Of a DNA stretch of 64,000 nucleotides, positions 46,698 through 55,317 are shown in pieces. Both the position numbers and the translations under genes were made by a program. The notes under the pieces are model-generated. The model made no database searches. It was not told the DNA's origin and was given only the letters and a program-made list of their open reading frames with translations. Source of the stretch: Bradyrhizobium sp. AZCC 2176 (lineage in GTDB: Bacteria; Pseudomonadota; Alphaproteobacteria; Rhizobiales; Xanthobacteraceae); the NCBI RefSeq assembly GCF_036924645.1, contig NZ_JAZHRX010000001.1, forward strand, positions 4,119,501 through 4,183,500. The letters run 5' to 3'. Each line of letters opens with the position of its first letter. Positions within the stretch are counted from its first letter, which is position 1.

Positions 46698-47482
46698 GCC
46701 GTACCGTCCCGCGGCAGCAGCGCGCCGAGCCGTTCGGCCTGCCGCCGCGGGGTGCGCAGCAGTTCGCCGACGTAAGCGTTGCCGCTTTCGGAAAGTTTTG
46801 ACGGCGTGCCCTGCGCCAGCAGCCGGCCGCCGCCCATCACCGCGATCCGGTCGGCGAGCAGGATAGCCTCCGTCATGTCATGGGTGATCATGACCGTGGT
46901 CAGGCCGAGCTTGCGATGCAGCTCGCGAAAATCGTCGCCGAGCGCATCGCGGGTTAAGGGGTCAAGCGCGCCGAACGGCTCGTCCATCAGCACGATGCGC
47001 GGCTTTGCGGCAAGCGCGCGCGCCACGCCGACGCGCTGGCGCTGGCCGCCGGAGAGCTCGTGCGGCAGCCGGTCGCGGTATTGCGCCCGGTCGAGCCTGA
47101 CAAGGTCGAGCAGTTCGTCCACCCGCGCGGAAATCTCGGCGGGCGGAGTGCCCGTTAGCTTCGGCGTGATACCGATATTGTCGGCGACGGTCAGATGCGG
47201 AAACAGTCCGCCGCTTTGAAAGACATAGCCGATCCGGCGCCGCAGCAGGATCGGATCGACATTCTGAACGTCCTCGCCTTCGACCGTGATCGACCCGGAA
47301 TCCGTCTCGATCAGCCGGTTGGCGAGCCGCAGCAGCGTGGTCTTGCCCGAGCCGGAGCCGCCGACGATGGCCAGGAATTCGCCCTCGGCGACGTCGAGCG
47401 AGACGTCTTCGACGGCCACCACGCGACCGCCGTCAAAGGTCTTGCCGACATTCGCGTAAGCGATGAGTGGCATGGTCGGCAT
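46694..47482 (-). CDS. Osmoprotectant-type ABC transporter ATP-binding protein
   Basis: About 262 residues. Walker A GGSGSGKTTLLRL, signature LSGGQRQRVGVARAL, Walker B IVLMDEPFGALDPL, and the H-loop TVMITHDMTEAI, the OpuCA/ProV group. It lacks the C-terminal CBS pair seen in long OpuCA/GbsV proteins, ending soon after the cassette. It energises the fused permease-binding protein encoded next. Start is uncertain: ATG at 47482 or 47473 (MPLIAYANVGKTF). Confidence 0.9.
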   Translation of the reverse strand: MPTMPLIAYANVGKTFDGGRVVAVEDVSLDVAEGEFLAIVGGSGSGKTTLLRLANRLIETDSGSITVEGEDVQNVDPILLRRRIGYVFQSGGLFPHLTVADNIGITPKLTGTPPAEISARVDELLDLVRLDRAQYRDRLPHELSGGQRQRVGVARALAAKPRIVLMDEPFGALDPLTRDALGDDFRELHRKLGLTTVMITHDMTEAILLADRIAVMGGGRLLAQGTPSKLSESGNAYVGELLRTPRRQAERLGALLPRDGTA

Positions 47483-47597
47483 TCGGTGCGGTCCCAACCC
47501 TTGGCTATTCCTCACAGAGACACTGATAGCCGATAAATGGCTGGCCGCGAATGCAGGACTTCATTATTTCGCGCCAGCCCGATCGATCCGCCTGTGC

Positions 47598-48317
47598 TTA
47601 TTCGTAGTTCACCTTGGGGAAAAAGTCGCCACGCCCTTCGGGTATCATATCGAGCAGACCCCATAGAGGGTCGACCAGGTCACCGGCGCGATGGTGTTGA
47701 TTCGGCTCTGTTGGTGCGAAGCTCATCTCCGAGCCCCAGAAGTGATGGATTGCTCCGTTATGTTTCCTGAAGACGTTGAATATCGTTTCGTCCCAGTTCT
47801 CGCCGTCTGGAACGCGATGCTGTCTACGCAATCCCTTGGGAAATTTCGACGTGTCGCCAAAATAATCCGCATCGTAGCTATTGCCGGCGGTCGACACGAG
47901 CGAGAGATGATCCCATCCGCGTTCATGGGCCCACGCGGCAAGACGTGCGATTGGGGACTTCGCGACAATGTAAAGTGCCGCTCGCTGGCCGGTATGCCTT
48001 GCCGCGCCGTCGATCCCATCAAGCAAGTGCGTGCAGCCCGGACACGGCAACTCGCGTTCGGGTCCATACATGAAGCTGTACAGAATGAGCGTGTGGTGCG
48101 GGCCAAACAGCTCGGACATCTTCACCTTCTCCGGCGCTGCATTCTTGCCGATCCGTTCGAATACATAGTCCTCCGGCACCTTGCCACCTGGCGGCAGGGT
48201 GCGGCGTTTGGCTGCAACAGCTTCGATCTGGGCACGCAGTGCGATCTCGTCGTTCAGAAGCGCGTTTCTTGCGGCACGATACTCGGCGCTTTCGTTCGGA
48301 TAGCGGAGATGCTCCAT
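47598..48317 (-). CDS. DUF899 family thioredoxin-like protein
   Basis: 239 residues matching the DUF899 layout: YRAARNALLNDEIALRAQIEAVAAKRRTLPPGG near the start, HTLILYSFMYGPERELPCPGCTHLLDGIDGAA with a CPGC pair, and the closing SEMSFAPTEPNQHHRAGDLVDPLWGLLDMIPEGRGDFFP. The fold is thioredoxin-like; substrate unknown, probably a cytosolic redox role. It lies 115 bases upstream of the Opu genes on the same strand, with no clear functional link. Confidence 0.9.
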   Translation of the reverse strand: MEHLRYPNESAEYRAARNALLNDEIALRAQIEAVAAKRRTLPPGGKVPEDYVFERIGKNAAPEKVKMSELFGPHHTLILYSFMYGPERELPCPGCTHLLDGIDGAARHTGQRAALYIVAKSPIARLAAWAHERGWDHLSLVSTAGNSYDADYFGDTSKFPKGLRRQHRVPDGENWDETIFNVFRKHNGAIHHFWGSEMSFAPTEPNQHHRAGDLVDPLWGLLDMIPEGRGDFFPKVNYE

Positions 48318-48470
48318 GGCTTCCCTCCGGATTGCGTTTTGGACAGTACGGATAAACCTGTCCTGGGCACGCGAGTTCCGGCTTTGTTATCTGTTGATGC
48401 GTAGGACCCCTGACCTGTCCCGTGGCGCCATAGGCGATCAGAGGAGCTGCCATGCGATCTCGAATTCTTG

Positions 48471-48534
48471 TCACCCTCCCCTGGAGGGGCCCTGGAGGGG
48501 GAGGGTCGCCGCGTAGCGGCGCGGTGGGGGGTGA
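48471..48534. repeat. GC-rich palindromic repeat
   Basis: TCACCCTCCCC...GGGGAGGGT and CGCCGCG-TAG-CGGCGCG hairpins followed by GTGGGGGGTGA, which pairs with the opening TCACCCTCCCC. It lies in the 287-base gap between the DUF899 gene and the ABC ATPase gene, which otherwise holds nothing I can identify. Confidence 0.7.
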
Positions 48535-48604
48535 CGTCGCAGGCCTTCGTTGAACTTCTCCTTTGTACCCGCTAAGGCATCCCTCCAAACCTTGGGGAGA
48601 AAAC

Positions 48605-49432
48605 ATGGCGGATACCGCAGAGCCCGTGGCGGTCGCCCTTGACGACGCGACGGTGGCGTTTCGCGTGGCCGGGGATCGTGTCTACACAGCCGTGGAGCGG
48701 GCCAGCCTGTCCGTCGCCCATGGCGAGTTCGTCGCCATTGTGGGCCCGACCGGCTGCGGGAAATCGACGCTGCTCAACGTGGCGGCCGGGCTTTTGAAGC
48801 CCGCCGCGGGATCGGTGAAGATTTTCGGTCAGCCACTGACCGGGCTGAACCGGGATGCCGGCTATCTGTTTCAGGCCGATGCGCTGTTTCCCTGGAAGAC
48901 CGCGATCGACAATGTCGCCATTGGCCTCGACATCAAGGGCGCGCCGCGCGAGCAGGCGCTGCAGCGCGCGCAGGGCTGGCTCGCATCCGTCGGCCTCGGC
49001 GCGTTCGCCAACCGCTATCCGCACATGCTGTCCGGCGGGCAGCGCAAGCGTGTCGGGCTGGCGCAGGTCTTGATCCGCGATCCCAAGATCTTGCTGATGG
49101 ACGAGCCGTTCGGTCCGCTCGACGCGCAGACCCGGCAGATCATGGGCAATCTGCTGCTGGAGCTGTGGAACGCCGACCGCAAGGCCGTGCTGTTCGTCAC
49201 CCACGATCTCGAGGAGGCGATCGCGCTGGCCGATCGGGTCGTGATCATGTCGGCGGGGCCGTCGGCGCGCATCATCGGCGACTGGCGGGTGAGGCTGCCG
49301 CGCCCGCGCGACATCTCGGAAGTGCGGATGGAAAAGCAATTCCACGAACTGCACCGCGAAATCTGGAGCGTGCTGAAGGACGAAGTGATGAAGGGTTATG
49401 CCCAGTCGACGCTAAGTGCGGAGGTCGGCTGA
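48605..49432 (+). CDS. ABC transporter ATP-binding protein, NitT/TauT (SsuB) type
   Basis: 275 residues from ATG 48605. Walker A GPTGCGKSTLLN, Q-loop LFQADALFPWKTAIDNV, signature LSGGQRKRVGLAQVL, Walker B ILLMDEPFGPLDAQT, H-loop LFVTHDLEEAI. The Q-loop phrase LFPWKT is typical of nitrate/sulfonate/taurine or pyrimidine-precursor importers. The matching permease follows at 49604 and a binding protein at 52039. Substrate not determinable. Confidence 0.9.
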   Translation: MADTAEPVAVALDDATVAFRVAGDRVYTAVERASLSVAHGEFVAIVGPTGCGKSTLLNVAAGLLKPAAGSVKIFGQPLTGLNRDAGYLFQADALFPWKTAIDNVAIGLDIKGAPREQALQRAQGWLASVGLGAFANRYPHMLSGGQRKRVGLAQVLIRDPKILLMDEPFGPLDAQTRQIMGNLLLELWNADRKAVLFVTHDLEEAIALADRVVIMSAGPSARIIGDWRVRLPRPRDISEVRMEKQFHELHREIWSVLKDEVMKGYAQSTLSAEVG

Positions 49433-49445
49433 TGTCACGCTTCCC

Positions 49446-49585
49446 TCGTCGTCCCGGCCTAGTGCGCAATTGCGCACGGGCGCCGGGACCCATACGCCGT
49501 GTCCCATCGTTTGGGCAATAGGGTAGCGACCTTCTGCAACAATGAACATCAGTGACTATGGGTCCCTGCTTTCGCACGGACGACG
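49446..49585. repeat. MITE-like palindromic element, family D copy 2
   Basis: 140 bp bounded by TCGTCGTCCC and GGACGACG with subterminal GGGACCCATACGCCG and TGACTATGGGTCCCTGC. It carries an extra hairpin GTGCGCAATTGCGCAC. It has inserted between the ATPase and permease genes of one transporter; the permease ATG lies 18 bases after its end. Confidence 0.8.
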
Positions 49586-49603
49586 TGGAGATAGTTATCG
49601 CTC

Positions 49604-50392
49604 ATGTCTCGATTAATGCTTCTTAGCTGCCAGCTTCTAGTCGCCGTGGTCGCACTCTCGCTGTGGCAGCTCCTCGCCACCGTGCCGGTGTTCGGCCGCA
49701 TCCTGCTGCCGCCGTTCTTCTTCTCCAACCCGGTCGATGTCGGCAGCCAGATCGTCAAATGGTTCTCGTCCGGGGTGATCTGGAAGCATCTGATGATTAC
49801 GCTGTGGGAGTCGGTGCTGGCTTTCGTGATCGGCTCGGTCGGCGGCGTGCTGGTCGGCTTCTGGTTCGCGCGCCAGCCGCGCGTTGCCGCGGTGTTCGAT
49901 CCCTACGTCAAGATGGTCAACGCATTGCCGCGCGTGGTGCTGGCGCCGATCTTCACGCTGTGGCTGGGCTTGGGCATCTGGTCCAAGGTCGCGCTCGGCG
50001 TGACGCTGGTGTTCTTCATCGTGTTCTTCAACGTCTATCAGGGCGTCAAGGAGGTCAGCCAAACCGTGCTGGACAACGGCCGCATGCTCGGCATGAGCGA
50101 GCGGCAATTGACGCGGCATGTGTACTGGCCGTCGGCGCTGTCGTGGATGTTCTCCTCGCTGCACACCTCGGTCGGCTTCGCCGTGGTCGGTGCGGTGGTC
50201 GGCGAATATCTGGGATCGGCGGCCGGCCTCGGCTACCTGATCCAGCAGGCCGAAGGCGTGTTCGACGTCGCCGCTGTGTTCGCCGGCATGTTCGTACTGT
50301 CGGCTTTCGTCATCCTGATCGACATGGGCGTGACGCTGGCGGAGCGCAGGCTTTTGGTCTGGCGGCCGGCGGCAGCGGAGGGCAGGGGGTAG
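49604..50392 (+). CDS. ABC transporter permease, NitT/TauT (SsuC) type
   Basis: 262 residues with about six helices. The cytoplasmic coupling loop is recognisable in VKEVSQTVLDNGRMLGMSERQLTRHVYWPSALSWMFSSLH. Other family phrases: DPYVKMVNALPRVVLAPIFTLWLGLG and GEYLGSAAGLGYLIQQAEGVFD. It pairs with the ATPase upstream. The repeat between them, 18 bases before its start, may lower its coupling with the ATPase. Confidence 0.9.
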   Translation: MSRLMLLSCQLLVAVVALSLWQLLATVPVFGRILLPPFFFSNPVDVGSQIVKWFSSGVIWKHLMITLWESVLAFVIGSVGGVLVGFWFARQPRVAAVFDPYVKMVNALPRVVLAPIFTLWLGLGIWSKVALGVTLVFFIVFFNVYQGVKEVSQTVLDNGRMLGMSERQLTRHVYWPSALSWMFSSLHTSVGFAVVGAVVGEYLGSAAGLGYLIQQAEGVFDVAAVFAGMFVLSAFVILIDMGVTLAERRLLVWRPAAAEGRG

Positions 50393-50632
50393 AGTTCTCT
50401 GCCGTCATTGTGAGAGGCAAGCATAACCACTGAGTTCGTAGCGCATGATTTGATGCCCGGTGCGGAGCTTGAATCACGTCCTGGCGGCGGCCATCAAGCC
50501 ACATGCCCCGTGCACGAACTGATGCTCTGAGTTTACTTCCGCGACCCAACTTCGGAAATCGACCAAGCCAGGCGGTTCGAGCCGCCGTTTCCCTGCGGAA
50601 TCAGCCGATCCCCAGAGTGCATTACAAGCTGT

Positions 50633-50665
50633 TTGACATAGGCGCGTAATGTTATAACATTACGC
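50633..50665 (+). promoter_or_regulatory. Promoter with perfect 22-bp palindrome abutting a start codon
   Basis: TTGACA (50633-50638), 16-base spacer, TAACAT (50655-50660). A perfect 22-bp palindrome, GCGTAATGTTA followed by its mirror (50644-50665), covers the spacer and -10 box and ends one base before the ATG at 50667. The predicted transcription start coincides with or lies next to that ATG, so the messenger may be leaderless. The core TGTTATAACA resembles Zur (zinc regulator) boxes of alphaproteobacteria; that identification is a guess from memory of the consensus. Confidence 0.75.
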
Positions 50666-50666
50666 A

Positions 50667-50996
50667 ATGACTGTTGTTTTCTTTCCAAGGTCGCCGCGCC
50701 ACCAATGGAACGTCGTGCGTGAATTGAAGGAGCATGCCCGGACTGCCATCAACGCCGATGATGAAACAATAATCACCGTAAGCGAACGCGCCGATCCTGG
50801 TTGCGGCGGCGCCCGAACCATCGTGCTCATCATGCACCCCGGACGGCCAACCGAGGCCGTCACGATCGACAAGCCGTTTGAGCAGATCACGCAAGCAGAC
50901 CTTGCGGATGCGCTGGCGCCGTTGGCCATACCAACCGGCCTGCCCGAACCTCCATCGAAACGGAATGACCATCGCTTATCCGCGGATCGACGCTAG
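50667..50996 (+). CDS. Small hypothetical protein under a palindromic operator
   Basis: 109 residues, soluble, no signal peptide: MTVVFFPRSPRHQWNVVREL, then ADDETIITVSERADPGCGGARTIVLIMHPGRPTEAVTIDKP with regular strand-like alternation, and a helix (QITQADLADALAPL). I recognise no family. Its strongest support is the promoter with perfect palindrome directly before the ATG. There is no Shine-Dalgarno sequence because the palindrome occupies that place. It is unrelated in sequence to the surrounding transporter genes. Confidence 0.6.
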   Translation: MTVVFFPRSPRHQWNVVRELKEHARTAINADDETIITVSERADPGCGGARTIVLIMHPGRPTEAVTIDKPFEQITQADLADALAPLAIPTGLPEPPSKRNDHRLSADRR

Positions 50997-51031
50997 CCGG
51001 CGCAGACCAATTGCAAACGATTATGATGAGG

Positions 51032-51228
51032 CTGGTGGGCACGGGCATTGCGTGCCTCTGGCTACCTTACGTTTCTTATCCGCCATAGGAATTGGAGAGT
51101 GGGCAAAGCCACCGGGTCGCGCGAACGCGCGCCCGATGACAGGCTCCGCGTCCCTACCATCTGCAGAGACGGCGATGTGGATCGATGGTGTGCACGACGC
51201 GATGCGCCTTCCACCCTGCGGCTCTGCC
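51032..51228. repeat. Degenerate REP-type element, GTAGGGTGGGC family
   Basis: GTGGGCACGGGCATTGCGTGCC, then GAGAGTGGGCAAAGCCACCGG and GGGTCGCGCGAACGCGCGCCC, with ACAGGCTCCGCG; aligned by eye with 34455-34582 but with decayed termini. A short related piece (GTGCCTTTGCCCACCCGACG) lies at 51737-51756, upstream of the OsmC gene. Confidence 0.7.
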
Positions 51229-51238
51229 GAAGGCAACA

Positions 51239-51700
51239 CTAGGTGACGACGTCTGATGTCGTTCGAAATTGGGGAACCAGTTTCACGTCAGCGGTGATCG
51301 AGTTGGAAATGAAGCAGTTTGCTTTCACCTCGGCCATGATCGTTCGGGCGGCTTCTATATCGGCCTCGCTTTTCAAGACCAGGGTTGGCCGAATGCTGAC
51401 TTCAACAATCCGATATTTGCCGTCGACGTTTGCCAGCAACCCGTCTGCGGCGCTTTCATAGCCGACAAACTCCAACCGCTTATTCTGAGCGAACGATACA
51501 AACGTCAACATCATGCAAGCATTCAGCGCGGCGACCAACATTTCTTCGGGAGCCCAGACGCCCGCCTCTCCCTTGAATTCCGGAGGACTGCCGATTTCGA
51601 TGTCGGGTTTGCCGGGGGCGGAGGTTCGGCCGCGGCGAGCGGTGTCCCAGACCAGGTTGTTCCTGTACTGAAAGGACTTGTATGTTTTGCTTGTTGCCAT
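51239..51700 (-). CDS. OsmC family peroxiredoxin-like protein
   Basis: 153 residues from ATG 51700 (MATSKTYKSFQYRNNLVWD...). OsmC-fold phrases: the first Cys in PEEMLVAALNACMMLTFVSFA, the second in AEVKANCFISNSI. The two Cys are those used by OsmC/Ohr enzymes to reduce hydroperoxides, although this divergent subgroup (with YESAADG in the middle) may have other activity. It lies between the transporter permease and the binding protein on the opposite strand. A longer upstream start would add 53 repeat-derived residues and is rejected. Confidence 0.88.
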   Translation of the reverse strand: MATSKTYKSFQYRNNLVWDTARRGRTSAPGKPDIEIGSPPEFKGEAGVWAPEEMLVAALNACMMLTFVSFAQNKRLEFVGYESAADGLLANVDGKYRIVEVSIRPTLVLKSEADIEAARTIMAEVKANCFISNSITADVKLVPQFRTTSDVVT

Positions 51701-52038
51701 GTGATCCTCCACAGAATGTAAGCACGGCACTGCGTGCCTTTGCCCACCCGACGAAGCTGCGACGTGCAGCCTCAGTTCTACATCTTCGTAGTATGAATGA
51801 CCTGTGCCGTGATGCTCTCGGCGGCAAGCGCCGGGCGCAGCAGATGCGTGACGCCGCAACCGGGGCGAAGGCGGTGGCGAGCGATAGCGTGATGGCCAGG
51901 CGATCCATGAGCAGTCTCCCCCTGTGCTGATTATTGTAAGGGCGATGCTATGCCGCCCGCCCTGACCAGCGGGCGGAAAGTCGCCTTCTCAACGTCGGCG
52001 CGCTGCTCTATCTTGCCGGCCAACAAACGGAGGAACCC
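51701..52038. other. Intergenic region before the NitT/TauT-type binding protein
   Basis: 338 bases with a REP fragment (51737-51756) and no supported gene. AACGGAGGAA at 52026-52035 is the ribosome-binding site of the following gene. Confidence 0.45.
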
Positions 52039-53067
52039 ATGAAGAAACTGTTCGGTCGGCTGGCCGCTTCGCTGCTGGCACTCGCGCTGACCTCGGGATT
52101 TGCCGCAGCGCAAAGCAAGGTCACCGTCGCGGTCGGGGGCGGCTCTTGCCTGTGCTATCTGCCGACCGTGCTGGCGAAACAGCTCGGCGAATACGAGAAG
52201 GCGGGGCTGGCGGTCGAACTGGTCGATCTCAAGGGCGGCTCGGACGCGCTCAAGGCTGTGCTCGGCGGCAGCGCCGACGTCGTGTCGGGCTATTTCGACC
52301 ATTGCGTCAATCTGGCCGCCAAGAAGCAGGAATTGCAGTCCTTCGTGATCTATGACCGCTATCCCGGCCTGGTGCTTGTGGTGTCGCCCGCACACACCAA
52401 TGAGATCAAATCGGTCAAGGATCTGGCGGGCAAGAAGGTCGGCGTCAGCGCGCCGGGCTCCTCGACCGATTTCTTCCTGAAATATCTGTTGAAGAAGAAC
52501 GGCCTTGACCCGACCAGCGCCGCGGTGATCGGCGTTGGCCTGGGGGCCACCGCCGTGGCGGCGATGCAGCAGGGACAGATCGACGCAGCAGTGATGCTCG
52601 ATCCCTCCGTCACCGTTCTGCAGGGCAGCTATCCGGATTTGAAGATACTCGCCGACACCCGCACGCAAAAGGACACGCTCGCTTTGTTCGGCGGCGAATA
52701 TCCGGGCGGCGCGCTCTACACCACCACGGCATGGATCAAATCGCACGAAAAGGAAGTGCAGGCGCTGACCACGGCGATCGTCAACACGCTGGCCTGGATC
52801 CACGCGCACTCGCCGGAAGAGATCATGGCGAAGATGCCCGATGAAATTGTCGGCAAGAACAAGGAGCTCTATCTCGCCGCGTTGAAGAACACGATCCCGA
52901 TGTATTCGGAGACCGGCAAGATGGATCCCAAGGGCGCCGACGCGGTGCTCGCCGTATTCAGCGAAGGTTCGCCCGAGGTCGCGAAAGCCAATATCGACGT
53001 GACCAAGACCTGGACCAACAAGTACGTCGAGCAGGTCAAGAAGACCACCGGCACGAGCGCGAAGTAA
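52039..53067 (+). CDS. ABC transporter substrate-binding protein, NitT/TauT (SsuA-like)
   Basis: 342 residues with a signal peptide (KKLFGRLAASLLALALTSGFAAA-Q). The mature start KVTVAVGGGSCLCYLPTVLAKQLGEYEKAGLAVELVDLKGGSDALKAVLGGSADVVSGYFDH matches SsuA/TauA/NMT1-type binding proteins. It likely serves the ATPase and permease encoded 1.6 kb upstream, although an OsmC gene and a small hypothetical gene separate them. Substrate unknown. Confidence 0.9.
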   Translation: MKKLFGRLAASLLALALTSGFAAAQSKVTVAVGGGSCLCYLPTVLAKQLGEYEKAGLAVELVDLKGGSDALKAVLGGSADVVSGYFDHCVNLAAKKQELQSFVIYDRYPGLVLVVSPAHTNEIKSVKDLAGKKVGVSAPGSSTDFFLKYLLKKNGLDPTSAAVIGVGLGATAVAAMQQGQIDAAVMLDPSVTVLQGSYPDLKILADTRTQKDTLALFGGEYPGGALYTTTAWIKSHEKEVQALTTAIVNTLAWIHAHSPEEIMAKMPDEIVGKNKELYLAALKNTIPMYSETGKMDPKGADAVLAVFSEGSPEVAKANIDVTKTWTNKYVEQVKKTTGTSAK

Positions 53068-53108
53068 GGGCTGGGCGGGATCGGCGTGATATCAGGCGAA
53101 GTCAGGCG

Positions 53109-53825
53109 ATGACTGACGCGAAAGCTCTGGTCATTCACCGCGTCAGCGCGCTCGACCTCGTTGTCGAAGCGTGGCAGTGGCCGTTTGCCGAGGCACGCCG
53201 CGCGGAGATTGCGGCGCATTTCGCCGACAAGCAGCGCGAGAAGCCCGCGCTGTGGAACGGCCGCGTCCTGCTCGGGCGCAATCCGGTGTTTGCCGGCGAT
53301 CGCCTGAGCGCCAGCTATTTCGAAACCGATTTCGCGAGTTTTCTGGCATGGCGCGACTGGGGCTGTCCCGACGCGAGCGTGTTCAACGGTTTCGGCATGG
53401 GCGCGCTGCGCTGCGCCGATGGCGCCTTCGTGCTCGGCGAGATGGGCCAGCACACGTCAAACGCCGGGCGCATCTATTTTCCTTCAGGCACACCCGACCT
53501 CGACGACATCAGGGACGGCACGGTCGACATATCTGGCAGCGTCGCGCGCGAGCTCGAGGAGGAAACCGGACTGGCGCCCGGCGAATACGACAGCGACCTG
53601 CATTGGCACTGCATCTACACCGGACACGCGCTCGCGATGATCCGCATGCTGCGGGTCGACATGCCAGGCGACGCCGTGCGCGAGCGGATCGAGCGCAAAC
53701 TCACCGCGCAGCATCAGCCGGAATTGTCCGCCATCCACCTCGTGCGCAGCGCGCATGATCTCACCTCCGCAATGCCGCGTTTTGTCACGGCGTTCATCGA
53801 GGCGCAGCTCGCTTCCGAGCCCTGA
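53109..53825 (+). CDS. Nudix family hydrolase
   Basis: 238 residues. The Nudix box is present in slightly loose form: G in SGTPDLDDI, then VDISGSVARELEEETGL with the REL-EExG core that binds Mg. The N-terminal 120 residues (AEARRAEIAAHFADKQREKPALWNGRVLLGR...) are typical of a subgroup annotated only as NUDIX. It hydrolyses a nucleoside diphosphate linked to an unknown moiety. It stands 42 bases after the binding-protein gene. Confidence 0.85.
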   Translation: MTDAKALVIHRVSALDLVVEAWQWPFAEARRAEIAAHFADKQREKPALWNGRVLLGRNPVFAGDRLSASYFETDFASFLAWRDWGCPDASVFNGFGMGALRCADGAFVLGEMGQHTSNAGRIYFPSGTPDLDDIRDGTVDISGSVARELEEETGLAPGEYDSDLHWHCIYTGHALAMIRMLRVDMPGDAVRERIERKLTAQHQPELSAIHLVRSAHDLTSAMPRFVTAFIEAQLASEP

Positions 53826-53838
53826 CGCCGCAATGCGC

Positions 53839-53867
53839 TTGACATCTGGTCGCGCTACCAATGTGAT
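53839..53867 (+). promoter_or_regulatory. Probable promoter of the liv gene cluster
   Basis: TTGACA (53839-53844), 17-base spacer, TGTGAT (53862-53867). The -35 is a perfect match; the -10 is weak. It lies 58 bases upstream of the livK-like gene, whose ribosome-binding site is GGGAGGA (53912-53918). Confidence 0.6.
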
Positions 53868-53924
53868 AGGCGCCAACAAGAACAAGAAAATGCAGTGCAC
53901 AAAAAATAATCCAGGGAGGATTCC

Positions 53925-55235
53925 ATGCCGGGGCGCAAAGCTGCACGCCTTCTCGTTGGGCTGTCTGCCGCAATCGCGGTGCTGGGGATGGCGGTTAGCG
54001 CCGATGCTCAGGAGAAAAAAATCAAGATCGGCGTGGTTTATGACCTCACCGGGCCGCTCGCAGGCGGCGGTTCGGAACTACAATACATCGGCGCCAAGAT
54101 CATGCTCGACCAGTACGCCAAGACCGGGGTCGAGGGTTACAAGGTCGAAGCCGTCTATGCCGACGCCCAGAGCAAGCCTGATGTAGCGATCAACGAGGCG
54201 GTCCGGCTGATCGAGCAGGAAAAGGTCAACATGCTGCTCGGCTTCTTCTCCTCGGCGCAATGCGTGCCGGTGGCCGCGCGCGTCGAGCAGCTGAAGAATT
54301 TCATGTGGATCACCACCTGCATCTCCTCGGCGGTGCTGGCCGACAAGAACTTCAAATACGTGTTCCGACCGCAGGCCTCGGGCGACCAGTTCGGCATGAT
54401 GACGATGGATTTCATCGCGCAGAATTCCAAGGAAAAGCTCGGCAAGGAGCCGAAGGATTTGCGCGTCGCCATCATCCATGAGGACGGCGCCTATGGCGTC
54501 GACGTCTCCAAGGGCAACGAGGCCGGCGCCAAGAAGGCCGGCTTCAACATCGTGATGAAGGAAGGCTATTCCGCCACCGCGCCGGATCTTTCCGCGCTGG
54601 TCACCAAGCTGAAGCGCGCGCGGCCCGATGTGATCTTCCACACCGGCTACAACCCGGACATCACTTTGTTCGGCCGGCAGGCGCGCGAGCAGGGCCTGAA
54701 ATTCGCCGCGCTGGTCGGCCACGGCGCGGGCTATGGCGTCTACGAGAAGCTGAAGGAAGGCTTGGGCGGCGACGTCAATTACGTCTTCAACACCGATCCG
54801 ATCTCGATCTGGCTCGCCAACCAGAAATCGATGGATCCGAAGCTGCCGCCCGTCATCAAGATGGTCGGCGAGGAGTTCGACAAGGCCAAGCCTGGGGTAG
54901 CGATCCGTTCCGCCCATGTCGGCATGGCGGCGTCGAACACCTACCTCTTCCTGACCGACGTGCTGCCGCGCGCGATCAAGAAATATGGCGGCGTCGATCC
55001 CGACGCGCTGCGCAAGGCGGCGCTCGAAGTCGACATTCCCGAAGGCGGCACCATGCTCGGCTTCGGTGTCAAGTTCCACGGCGAGGGTACGCAGATGGCC
55101 GGCCAGAACGAGCGCTCGTTCCCGGTGGTCATCCAGTACATCGACGACAAGTCCTACGTGGTGTGGCCGAAGAGCCAGGCGCAGCGCGAGGCCGTGCTGC
55201 CGCTGCCGAAGGGAACAACGTTCAGCAACCAGTAG
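53925..55235 (+). CDS. livK: Branched-chain amino acid/amide ABC transporter substrate-binding protein
   Basis: 436 residues with a signal peptide ending at VSADA-QE. The mature start KIKIGVVYDLTGPLAGGGSELQYIGAKIMLDQY is the type I periplasmic binding fold of the LivK/AmiC/HAAT family. Longer than E. coli LivK and closer to urea/amide or aromatic-acid binding proteins of rhizobia, so the ligand could be branched-chain amino acids, an amide or a carboxylate. First gene of a five-gene transporter. Confidence 0.9.
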   Translation: MPGRKAARLLVGLSAAIAVLGMAVSADAQEKKIKIGVVYDLTGPLAGGGSELQYIGAKIMLDQYAKTGVEGYKVEAVYADAQSKPDVAINEAVRLIEQEKVNMLLGFFSSAQCVPVAARVEQLKNFMWITTCISSAVLADKNFKYVFRPQASGDQFGMMTMDFIAQNSKEKLGKEPKDLRVAIIHEDGAYGVDVSKGNEAGAKKAGFNIVMKEGYSATAPDLSALVTKLKRARPDVIFHTGYNPDITLFGRQAREQGLKFAALVGHGAGYGVYEKLKEGLGGDVNYVFNTDPISIWLANQKSMDPKLPPVIKMVGEEFDKAKPGVAIRSAHVGMAASNTYLFLTDVLPRAIKKYGGVDPDALRKAALEVDIPEGGTMLGFGVKFHGEGTQMAGQNERSFPVVIQYIDDKSYVVWPKSQAQREAVLPLPKGTTFSNQ

Positions 55236-55253
55236 GCCGGCACAGACGGGCAA

Positions 55254-55289
55254 GAGCATGATCCGGCTTTTGCGAGGCGGATCATGCTC
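55254..55289. repeat. Palindromic repeat between livK and livG
   Basis: GAGCATGATCCG (55254-55265), 12-base loop, CGGATCATGCTC (55278-55289), perfect 12-bp arms. It belongs to the family of the repeat in the ilvB leader (26580-26628). Between binding protein and membrane genes it could stabilise the upstream messenger and raise the amount of binding protein. Confidence 0.85.
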
Positions 55290-55317
55290 CAACGAAAAAG
55301 CCAGCGGAGGTTCTGGG

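Noticed and set aside
50393..50632. Possible gene between the ABC permease and the palindromic promoter
   Set aside because: Only short frames without motifs; nothing supportable in these 240 bases.
51701..51859. N-terminal extension of the OsmC protein
   Set aside because: The extra residues derive from REP-like sequence and precede the normal OsmC start at 51700.
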